Below are positions 1 to 5,999 of a stretch of DNA of 13,517 bases, piece after piece (positions within the stretch are counted from its first letter, which is position 1; every line of letters begins with the position of its first letter). This DNA is from an uncultured Veillonellaceae bacterium (GTDB lineage: Bacteria; Bacillota; Negativicutes; Veillonellales; Megasphaeraceae). Location: contig UREG01000039.1 in assembly GCA_900546795.1 (NCBI GenBank), forward strand, positions 1 through 13,517, written 5' to 3'. A program made the position numbers and the translations under genes. The notes beneath the pieces were generated by a model. That model was not told where the DNA came from. It made no database searches and saw nothing but the letters and a program-made list of their open reading frames with translations.

Positions 1-1394
1 GCCAGGTTGTCGTCGTTGGGATTGCCTTCCGTAACGAGGGTGGAGAGGCCTAAATCCCTGCCGATGGCGAGGATATTTCTCATGCCCACGTCATTGGCTA
101 CCTGGACGGCAACGGTGTTGATGGAGTGGGTCAGGGCGTTGCGCAGCGTCATTTTGCCGCTGTAGGTGCGTTCGTAGTTCTGCGGCGACCAGGTGCCGAA
201 TTCGATTTTTTTGTCTTCGTATACGGTTGCCGGGGTCATGCCTTTTTCCATGGCTGCCAGATAGACGAACGGTTTGAATGCCGAGCCGGGCTGGCGTACT
301 GCCATTGTGGCGCGGTTGAACGAATCGTTGCCGCGGCCGCCGACCATGGCTTTGATATAGCCGGTTTTCGGTTCGATGGCGACGATGGCGCCCTGCGGCT
401 GCTGGAGTTCTTTGTCATCGGTATAGAAGGTAGGCAGTTCTTCCAAGGCGTTTTCCGCTGCCTGCTGCATATCCAGATCCAGCGTGGTGTATACGCGGAG
501 GCCTTCTTTGTAGAGGGCGTCGTCGCCGTATTTTTTCGCGATGATCTGGGCGATGTAGTCGATGAAGTAGGACGCGTTTGCGCCTTTGGTCTGGCCTTTT
601 TTATGCGTTGCCAGTTCCAGATCCTGCTGTTTGGCTTCGTCTGCCGCCGATTCCGTGATAAAGCCGTATTTTGCCATTTGTTCCAGTACAATGGCCTGCC
701 GTTTTTTGCCGGCTTCCAGGTTGTTGAACGGCGAGTAGTAGTTCGGGCTCTGTGGAAGGCCGGCGATCATGGCGCACTGCGCCAGCGTGAGGTTTTCCAC
801 GTCTTTGCCGAAATAGGTCTGGGCTGCCATTTGAATGCCGTAGGCGCCCTGGCCGAAGTAGATCTGGTTCATATACATTTCCAGGATTTCCTGTTTGCTG
901 TATTTCTGTTCGATTTCCAGGGCAAGGATCGCTTCCTGCAGTTTCCGTTTGATCGTCCGATCCTGGGTGAGGAATGCGTTTTTCGCCAGCTGCTGGGTGA
1001 TGGTGCTGCCGCCCTGGGATACGCCGCTGCTTAAAATATTGGTTGCCAGCGCGCGGAGTATGCCGCGGGGGTCGATGCCGCTGTGTTCATAGAAGCGGAC
1101 GTCTTCCGCTGCGATAAATGCGTTCTGCAGGTCCTGCGGTACTTTGGATATCGGAACGGGCACCCGGTTTTCCGCCGAATGGACGGTGGAAATGAGTTTG
1201 CCGTGGATATCAAAGATCTGGGAAGATGCGGCGGGCTGCATGTTGTTGCCGATGTCGGGCAGGCTTTGCAGCGTGGCGCCGATGAAGCCGCAGCCGGCGC
1301 CTAATATAACTATTATTATAAAAATCAGCAGTCCGGTGAGGTACTGCTTGAGGCCCCGTTTTTTCTTAGACCTCCTGGTGACTTGTCGTCTCAT
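1..1394 (-). CDS. Class A penicillin-binding protein (PBP1A type), 3' part missing
   Basis: Bifunctional peptidoglycan synthase that polymerises glycan strands and cross-links stem peptides at the outer face of the cytoplasmic membrane. The first 464 codons are visible; the C-terminus, including the KTG box, lies beyond the left edge. A basic cytoplasmic start (MRRQVTRRSKKKR) is followed by one membrane anchor at about residues 19-43. Glycosyltransferase (GT51) motifs are present: EDVRFYEHSG with catalytic Glu97, GGSTITQQLAKN (128-139), RKLQEAILALE (150-160) and ILEMYMNQIYFGQGAYG (170-186). The transpeptidase domain shows the acylation motif SAFK (Ser371, Lys374) and SIN (424-426). The ATG at 1392-1394 follows AGGAGG (complement of 1399-1404) with a 4-nt gap, and it gives a normal cytoplasmic tail. 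It is divergent from ppsA. Family assignment is certain; whether it is the PBP1A or another class A paralogue is not settled. Confidence 0.95.
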   Translation of the reverse strand, partial: MRRQVTRRSKKKRGLKQYLTGLLIFIIIVILGAGCGFIGATLQSLPDIGNNMQPAASSQIFDIHGKLISTVHSAENRVPVPISKVPQDLQNAFIAAEDVRFYEHSGIDPRGILRALATNILSSGVSQGGSTITQQLAKNAFLTQDRTIKRKLQEAILALEIEQKYSKQEILEMYMNQIYFGQGAYGIQMAAQTYFGKDVENLTLAQCAMIAGLPQSPNYYSPFNNLEAGKKRQAIVLEQMAKYGFITESAADEAKQQDLELATHKKGQTKGANASYFIDYIAQIIAKKYGDDALYKEGLRVYTTLDLDMQQAAENALEELPTFYTDDKELQQPQGAIVAIEPKTGYIKAMVGGRGNDSFNRATMAVRQPGSAFKPFVYLAAMEKGMTPATVYEDKKIEFGTWSPQNYERTYSGKMTLRNALTHSINTVAVQVANDVGMRNILAIGRDLGLSTLVTEGNPNDDNL

Positions 1395-1463
1395 ATTGCC
1401 TCCTGATAGTCGTGCGTAATAAAAAGCATGATGCAAGTATTGGAATGTATTTGCATTTTTTTC

Positions 1464-1492
1464 ATTATATCACAAATTAATTATGGGTTCAT
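1464..1492 (-). promoter_or_regulatory. Putative sigma-A promoter of the penicillin-binding protein gene
   Basis: On the minus strand there is a perfect -10 box TATAAT (complement of 1464-1469), preceded by TGA, which makes an extended -10. A weak -35 (ATGAAC, complement of 1487-1492) lies 17 nt away. Transcription would start near 1457, giving a leader of about 60 nt. That leader opens with an interrupted inverted repeat (ATGCAA/TTGCAT arms, 1431-1456). Confidence 0.6.
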
Positions 1493-1550
1493 CTAAATTT
1501 TACCAAGATAACTATTTTTAAGCAGCATGGATAAAAAGAATAAATAAATC

Positions 1551-1579
1551 TTGACAGAAACGGAAATAGAGTATACTAT
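1551..1579 (+). promoter_or_regulatory. Putative sigma-A promoter of ppsA
   Basis: A perfect -35 TTGACA (1551-1556) is followed after 17 nt by TACTAT (1574-1579). A better -10 match, TATACT at 1572-1577, gives only a 15-nt spacer. The start site would be near 1585, about 47 nt before the ppsA ATG. The -10 lies inside the left arm of the inverted repeat at 1571-1605. Confidence 0.7.
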
Positions 1580-1605
1580 TAAAAAGTAGATTTTATATAG
1601 TATAC
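1571..1605. repeat. Perfect 9-bp inverted repeat over the ppsA promoter, candidate operator
   Basis: GTATACTAT (1571-1579) and ATAGTATAC (1597-1605) are exact reverse complements separated by 17 bp. Each arm contains the hexameric palindrome GTATAC. The left arm covers the -10 region and the right arm lies about 11-19 nt past the expected start site, so the repeat is centred on the transcription start, a classical repressor position. The arm centres are 26 bp apart, more than two helical turns, which suits a tetramer or two dimers. The natural candidate is the CcpN-like regulator encoded just downstream of ppsA; that link is inference. Confidence 0.6.
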
Positions 1606-1632
1606 CACAATATCAGGAGGTATTGACACATT

Positions 1633-4026
1633 ATGGAACGAGAAAAGCAGTACGTATTATGGTTTGATCAGATCAGACGGGGCGACGTCGCCCTGGTCGG
1701 CGGTAAATCCGCGTCGCTTGGGGAAATGACTTCCGGTACCGATGTGCCGGTTCCGTACGGATTTGCAACGACTGCTTACGGCTATAGATACTTTATTAAA
1801 AAGACAGGGCTGGATCAGAAAATAGAAGCGCTGCTGGCAGAGCTCACCGATGTGGAAGACGGGCAGCAGCTGCGGGAAACGTGCGCGGCGATCCGGGAAG
1901 CGATCATGGGCGAAGAGATGCCGCAGGATTTGGCGGATACGATTCGCGGGGCGTATCGGGAATTGGCGGAAAAAGTGGGCGAAGAGGAGCCGTTTGTCGC
2001 GGTTCGTTCGAGCGCTACGGCGGAAGATCTGCCGGATGCCAGCTTTGCCGGCCAGCAGGATACGTATTTGAACGTGCGGGGCGCAGACGAAGTGATCGCA
2101 AAGGTCAAAGAATGCTATGCGTCTACGTTTACGGATCGGGCGACGTATTATCGGGTAAAGAAAGGGTTCAGCCATCTGGACGTGGCGCTCAGCGCTGTGG
2201 TGCAGATGATGGTGTTCTCCAAAGCCGCCGGGGTTATGTTTACGGTGGATCTGGCAACGGGGAGCGATCAGAATATATTCATTGAAGGGTCCTGGGGATT
2301 GGGCGAATATGTCGTGCAGGGCACGGTTACGCCGGATAGTTTCCTGGTCCGCAAAGCCGATCTTGCCATCGAGCAGCGGCAGATCAATGAGAAGGCAATC
2401 CAGCTGGTGCGCAAGCCGGGCGGCGGGTGTGAAGAACAGCGGGTACCGGAAGATATGGTCGGCAGACAGGTAATTTCCGACGAGCAGATTCGGGAACTGG
2501 CGCAGTATGCCAAAGCGATCGAAGCGCATTACGGCTGTTATATGGATATCGAATGGGGCGTGGACAGCCGGACGGATAAATTGTGGATTTTGCAGGCGCG
2601 GCCGGAAACGGTGTGGTCCAGAAGAAATAAAGCGGAAGCGGCAGAAGGAGCGAATACGATGACAGCAGCGACGGAACGGAATGTAGTGGTAAAAGGCCTG
2701 CCGGCCAGCCCGGGACGGGTAGCGGGAAAAGCGCATGTGATTTTGGATCCGGCGCTGATCGATACGTTTAAAGAAGGCGAAATCCTGGTTACGACGATGA
2801 CGGCTCCGGACTGGGTGCCGGCGATGAAAAAGGCAAAAGCGATCGTAACGGACGCCGGCGGCATGACCTGCCATGCGTCGATCGTCAGCCGGGAGCTGGG
2901 GATTCCGTGTATCGTCGGGACGAAGAGCCGCAGCACGGAAGCAACGGTAACGATTACGGACGGCATGGATATTACGGTAGACGCTACGAACGGCATCGTA
3001 TATGAAGGGGTCGTAGAAGATCTGATCAAGCCGAAAACGGCGGAAGCTGCCGGCGGCGCGGCGGTTGCAGCGGCAGAAACGTTCCCGGTAACGGGCACGA
3101 AAGTATATATGAATCTGGGAGATCCGGATTTGGCGGAACGGTACGGCGTACTGCCCTGCGACGGCATCGGCCTGATGCGGGAAGAATTTATCTGGACGAC
3201 GTTTATTCATGAGCATCCGCTGTATCTGATTGAAACGGGTCATCCGGAAAAAGTGGTGGACAGCCTGGCGGACGGCATCCGCAAGGTGTGCCAGGAATTG
3301 GCGCCTCGGCCGGTGGTGCTGCGGTTCAGCGATTTTAAATCGAGCGAATACCGGGATTTAAAAGGCGGGGATACATATGAGCCGGTTGAGCCGAGCGCAC
3401 TTTTGGGCTGGCGCGGCGCGTCCCGGTATTATGATCCGACCTATATCGAAGCGTTTAAGCTGGAATTGAAAGCAGTACGGAAAGTACGGGAAGAATTCGG
3501 CTTTAAAAACTTAAATGTGATGCTTCCTTTCTGCCGAACCATTGACGAATGTGAAAAAATTGTTAAAATAATGGCAGAGGAAGGTTTGCAGCGGAGCGCA
3601 GATTTTAAAGTTTGGCTCATGGCTGAAATCCCTTCCAACATCATTTTGGCGGATCAATTCAATCAGTATGTAGACGGATATTCTATCGGGTCGAATGACT
3701 TGACGATGCTGATTCTGGGCTGTGATCGGGATAACGATACGGTGGCTCATATCTATGACGAACGGAATCTGGCGGTGCGCAGAGCGATTCGGCATCTTAT
3801 CGAGGTAGCGCATCGGGACGGCAAGACGGTGTCTATCTGCGGACAGGCTCCGAGCGTATATCCTGACTTTACGGAATTTTTGATTCGCAGCGGTATCGAT
3901 TCTGTATCTGTAAATCCAGATGCGGTGAAAGCAACGAAAAAAATGGTGGCTCAATTAGAACAGCGCATCATGATGGATGCTTTGACTGGCAGAGGGATTG
4001 CAGAAAAAGAAGATTATACTTGGTAA
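1633..4026 (+). CDS. ppsA: Phosphoenolpyruvate synthase (pyruvate, water dikinase)
   Basis: Converts pyruvate, ATP and water to phosphoenolpyruvate, AMP and phosphate in the cytoplasm, the entry step of gluconeogenesis from three-carbon acids. The 797 residues match the PpsA family (E. coli 792) and are shorter than pyruvate phosphate dikinase (about 870-890). The ATP-grasp nucleotide domain comes first, with GGKSASLGEM near residue 23 and RSSATAED at 125-132. The mobile phosphohistidine domain follows, with GGMTCHASIVSRELGIP, where His414 carries the phosphate and Thr412 is the residue expected to be modified by PpsR. The C-terminal PEP/pyruvate barrel has GSNDLTMLILGCDRD and SICGQAPS with catalytic Cys736. 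The ATG at 1633 follows AGGAGG (1615-1620) at 12 nt, slightly long. It is followed by a terminator and then by ccpN and ppsR, its likely regulators. Confidence 0.97.
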   Translation: MEREKQYVLWFDQIRRGDVALVGGKSASLGEMTSGTDVPVPYGFATTAYGYRYFIKKTGLDQKIEALLAELTDVEDGQQLRETCAAIREAIMGEEMPQDLADTIRGAYRELAEKVGEEEPFVAVRSSATAEDLPDASFAGQQDTYLNVRGADEVIAKVKECYASTFTDRATYYRVKKGFSHLDVALSAVVQMMVFSKAAGVMFTVDLATGSDQNIFIEGSWGLGEYVVQGTVTPDSFLVRKADLAIEQRQINEKAIQLVRKPGGGCEEQRVPEDMVGRQVISDEQIRELAQYAKAIEAHYGCYMDIEWGVDSRTDKLWILQARPETVWSRRNKAEAAEGANTMTAATERNVVVKGLPASPGRVAGKAHVILDPALIDTFKEGEILVTTMTAPDWVPAMKKAKAIVTDAGGMTCHASIVSRELGIPCIVGTKSRSTEATVTITDGMDITVDATNGIVYEGVVEDLIKPKTAEAAGGAAVAAAETFPVTGTKVYMNLGDPDLAERYGVLPCDGIGLMREEFIWTTFIHEHPLYLIETGHPEKVVDSLADGIRKVCQELAPRPVVLRFSDFKSSEYRDLKGGDTYEPVEPSALLGWRGASRYYDPTYIEAFKLELKAVRKVREEFGFKNLNVMLPFCRTIDECEKIVKIMAEEGLQRSADFKVWLMAEIPSNIILADQFNQYVDGYSIGSNDLTMLILGCDRDNDTVAHIYDERNLAVRRAIRHLIEVAHRDGKTVSICGQAPSVYPDFTEFLIRSGIDSVSVNPDAVKATKKMVAQLEQRIMMDALTGRGIAEKEDYTW

Positions 4027-4040
4027 TTGGGTATAACAGT

Positions 4041-4074
4041 AAAAACCTCCGGTCTATGGGCTGGAGGTTTTTTT
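4041..4074 (+). terminator. Rho-independent terminator after ppsA
   Basis: AAACCTCC (4043-4050) pairs with GGAGGTTT (4063-4070) around a 12-nt loop, followed by a run of T to 4074. It begins 14 nt after the ppsA stop. Its 3' arm and T-run coincide with the possible Shine-Dalgarno and TTG start of the next gene, so termination and ccpN initiation share bases. Confidence 0.85.
4063..4067 (+). promoter_or_regulatory. Start-deciding Shine-Dalgarno of ccpN inside the terminator
   Basis: GGAGG (4063-4067) stands 5 nt ahead of a TTG at 4073 and is also the 3' arm of the ppsA terminator. A second SD-like stretch, GGGAGGTGAGG (4077-4087), has no ATG, GTG or TTG at normal distance in the ccpN frame; an ATT at 4091 would be 8 nt after it. 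The in-frame GTG at 4082 overlaps this second stretch. Which start is used is open. Confidence 0.45.
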
Positions 4075-4723
4075 GCGGGAGGTGAGGACGATTATACTGA
4101 CAGAACGGCAGGAAAAAATTGTGGAGATCGTGCGGGAATCGGGGCCGATCACGGGCAATCGGATTGCAGAGCAGCTGAACGTGACCCGGGCGGCGCTGCG
4201 GTCGGATCTGGCGATTATCACGATGCTGGGGATTGTGGACGCCAGGCCGAAACTCGGATATTTTTATACGGGCAATCAGGAGGTCAATCTGGTGGCGCGG
4301 AAGATCAACAGTATCCGGGTAAGCGAAGTGCTGGCACAGCCGGTCATGGTCAAGGACGATGTGAGCGCGTATGATACGGTGATCATGATGTTTACGGAAG
4401 ACGTGGGTACGGTGTTTGTCGGGGAGAACGGGTTTTTGAGCGGCGTTGTGTCGCGAAAGGATCTGCTCAAAAGCGCGCTGGGCAATAATCTGCGGGATTT
4501 GCCGGTGCGGCTGGTTATGACGCCGGTGAGCAAGATGATTTTTGCAGAGCCCGATGAAGAGGTGCTGGCGGTAGCGCAGCGGATGCTGGAATATGAAATC
4601 GACTGCGTGCCGGTGGTGGAAAAAACAGAGGACGGCGGCAGGAAGCGGTATCGGCTGCTTGGCCGGGTATCAAAGACGAGCATTGCTAAATTGTTCGTAG
4701 AATGCGGTATGGGAAGGAGATAG
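4073..4723 (+). CDS. ccpN: CcpN-type transcriptional repressor (HTH plus two CBS domains)
   Basis: Relative of Bacillus CcpN, which represses gluconeogenic genes (gapB, pckA) when glycolytic substrates are plentiful. The N-terminal winged-helix region reads LTERQEKIVEIV, GPITGNRIAEQLNVTRAALRSDLAI, then ARPKLGYFYTG. Two CBS domains follow at about residues 82-140 and 145-210 (VGTVFVGENGFLSGVVSRKDLL and DCVPVVE...LLGRVSKTSIAKLF), the likely adenine-nucleotide sensors. It has 216 residues from TTG 4073. Similarity to remembered CcpN sequences begins near the GTG at 4082, so the true protein may be 3-6 residues shorter. No clear promoter lies between the ppsA terminator and the gene; a TATACT at 4015-4020 lacks a good -35. 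Expression may come from read-through or a promoter inside ppsA. ppsR starts 3 nt after its stop. It probably controls ppsA, which is inference from position. Confidence 0.92.
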   Translation: MREVRTIILTERQEKIVEIVRESGPITGNRIAEQLNVTRAALRSDLAIITMLGIVDARPKLGYFYTGNQEVNLVARKINSIRVSEVLAQPVMVKDDVSAYDTVIMMFTEDVGTVFVGENGFLSGVVSRKDLLKSALGNNLRDLPVRLVMTPVSKMIFAEPDEEVLAVAQRMLEYEIDCVPVVEKTEDGGRKRYRLLGRVSKTSIAKLFVECGMGRR

Positions 4724-4726
4724 GCT

Positions 4727-5554
4727 ATGGCATCACCAATTATATATGTATTATCCGATTCGCTGGGGGAAACGGCGGAGAAGGTGGCGCGCGCCACAGT
4801 CAGTCAGTTTGATAAGGAAGAGATCGATATTGTGCGGATTCCGTATATTCGGACGGAAGCGCAGATCGAGGAGACGATCAACGAGGTGATTCAGCAGCAT
4901 GGGGTCATCTGTCATACGATCGTATCGCCGGAGCTGCGCAAAAAGCTGCATGAATTGACGCGGGAACGGAATATCCAGGCGGTGGATATCCTGGGGCCGA
5001 TGATGGACGCGGTGGGAACGGTAACGTCAACGCCGCCCCGCATGCGGCCGGGCATGGTGCATAAGCTGGATCAGGAATATTTCAAAAAGGTAGAGGCGAT
5101 TGAGTTTGCCGTGAAATATGACGACGGCAAGAATCCGGCAGGGTTCCTGAAAGCGGATATCGTCATTATCGGCGTGTCCCGCACATCGAAAACGCCGCTG
5201 AGCATGTATCTGGCGAATAAGCGGATCAAGGCGGCGAATTTGCCGCTGGTGCCGGAAGTAAAGCTGCCGGAGGAATTGTTCAAGATTCCGCCGCATAAGA
5301 TCGTAGGGCTGATTATCGATCCGTTTAAGCTCAATACGATTCGGACGGAAAGGCTGCGGGCGATGGGGCTCGGCAACGACGCGAATTATGCGAATATGGC
5401 GCGGATACAGGAGGAATTGGACTATGCCAAGGCGATTATGCGCAAGCTGCATTGTCCGGTGATCGACGTATCGGCGAAGGCGATCGAGGAAACGGCGAAC
5501 CGCATTATGGAGATCGTAGCGCGGAATCGGGAGTTGTATGGAAGCAAGGGATAA
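4727..5554 (+). CDS. ppsR: PEP synthase regulatory protein (kinase and pyrophosphorylase, DUF299 family)
   Basis: Bifunctional enzyme. It inactivates PEP synthase (or PPDK in relatives) by ADP-dependent phosphorylation of a threonine next to the catalytic phosphohistidine, and reactivates it by phosphate-dependent removal that releases pyrophosphate. The 275 residues are the normal length (E. coli 277). Family signatures are the opening IIYVLSDSLGETAEKVARA (5-23) and the P-loop GVSRTSKT (149-156) followed by PLSMYLANKRIKAANLP; the end reads CPVIDVSAKAIEETANRIMEI. The ATG at 4727 is preceded by AAGGAGA (4714-4720), which overlaps the end of ccpN, so the two genes are co-transcribed and probably translationally coupled. 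The obvious substrate is the PpsA encoded upstream (Thr412/His414). Transcription ends at the strong hairpin starting 10 nt downstream. Confidence 0.97.
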   Translation: MASPIIYVLSDSLGETAEKVARATVSQFDKEEIDIVRIPYIRTEAQIEETINEVIQQHGVICHTIVSPELRKKLHELTRERNIQAVDILGPMMDAVGTVTSTPPRMRPGMVHKLDQEYFKKVEAIEFAVKYDDGKNPAGFLKADIVIIGVSRTSKTPLSMYLANKRIKAANLPLVPEVKLPEELFKIPPHKIVGLIIDPFKLNTIRTERLRAMGLGNDANYANMARIQEELDYAKAIMRKLHCPVIDVSAKAIEETANRIMEIVARNRELYGSKG

Positions 5555-5563
5555 AAAAGAAGG

Positions 5564-5605
5564 TAAATAAAAAAGCTGTCTCGTATGAGACAGCTTTTTT
5601 ATTTA
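5564..5605. terminator. Bidirectional terminator between ppsR and rpmB
   Basis: A perfect 19-bp stem (5564-5582 with 5587-5605) closes on a 4-nt GTAT loop. The core AAAAAAGCTGTCTC/GAGACAGCTTTTTT has an A-run on one side and a T-run on the other, so it works in both directions. It sits between the converging ppsR (+) and rpmB (-) genes and probably serves both. Confidence 0.92.
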
Positions 5606-5631
5606 TCTTCACTTCATTCGCAAAGTCTAAA

Positions 5632-5823
5632 TTAAACTGTACGCTGTACATTGCCGGAGCGCAGGCAACGAGTGCAAACATTCACCCGTTTCACTTCACC
5701 TTCAACAACTGCACGTACTCTCTGGATATTCGGTTTCCAGGTTCTTTTTGTTTTACGGTGAGAGTGACTCACGTTAAAACCGGTTACAAGACCTTTGCCG
5801 CAAACTTCACAATAGTTAGCCAT
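5632..5823 (-). CDS. rpmB: 50S ribosomal protein L28
   Basis: Small structural protein of the large ribosomal subunit. The 63 residues begin MANYCEVCGKG, include SHSHRKTKRTWKPNIQ, and end VCTRCLRSGNVQRTV. Two CxxC pairs (Cys5/Cys8 and Cys50/Cys53) mark the zinc-binding 'C+' form; many bacteria also have a zinc-free paralogue for zinc starvation. The ATG (complement of 5821-5823) is 7 nt after a strong GGGAGGTG (complement of 5831-5838). It is monocistronic: its own promoter lies upstream and it converges on the shared terminator at 5564-5605. It is divergent from recG. Confidence 0.98.
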   Translation of the reverse strand: MANYCEVCGKGLVTGFNVSHSHRKTKRTWKPNIQRVRAVVEGEVKRVNVCTRCLRSGNVQRTV

Positions 5824-5863
5824 TCGATTACACCTCCCAGCATCTTACAAGTACAACAAAGAA

Positions 5864-5892
5864 ATTCTATCATAAAAGAAGCGTTTGTGCAA
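5864..5892 (-). promoter_or_regulatory. Sigma-A promoter of rpmB
   Basis: On the minus strand, TTGCAC (complement of 5887-5892), a 17-nt spacer and TAGAAT (complement of 5864-5869) form a strong promoter, improved by TGA directly before the -10. The expected start is near 5857, giving a leader of about 34 nt. Confidence 0.8.
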
Positions 5893-5930
5893 GGGAAAAA
5901 CAGGCAAAATACTGCTTTTTACAAGAATTA

Positions 5931-5939
5931 TGGTACAAT
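5931..5939 (+). promoter_or_regulatory. Putative extended -10 promoter of recG
   Basis: TGGTACAAT is an extended -10 element (TGn plus TACAAT). No good -35 lies 16-18 nt upstream; a TTTACA at 5918-5923 is too close. Transcription would start near 5946, leaving the GAGG at 5943-5946 mostly outside the transcript. That bears on which recG start codon is used. Confidence 0.5.
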
Positions 5940-5999
5940 ATAGAGGTAAATTTGGCAATCCTATCGACAGCAAAGGAATGGGCAGGGAGAATACAGGAT

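Noticed and set aside
126..1034. Plus-strand open frame of 302 codons opposite the penicillin-binding protein gene
   Set aside because: The minus strand encodes clear GT51 and transpeptidase motifs throughout this stretch; the plus-strand translation is Phe/Gly-rich shadow.
1657..3243. Minus-strand open frame of 528 codons opposite ppsA
   Set aside because: Low-complexity Arg/Phe-rich shadow of ppsA with no plausible ribosome-binding site or family match.
1633..4026. Pyruvate phosphate dikinase as the identity of the first metabolic gene
   Set aside because: The length of 797 residues, the opening YVLWFDQIRRGDVALVGGKSASLG and CGQAPS fit PEP synthase; PPDK is longer and has a different N-terminal domain.
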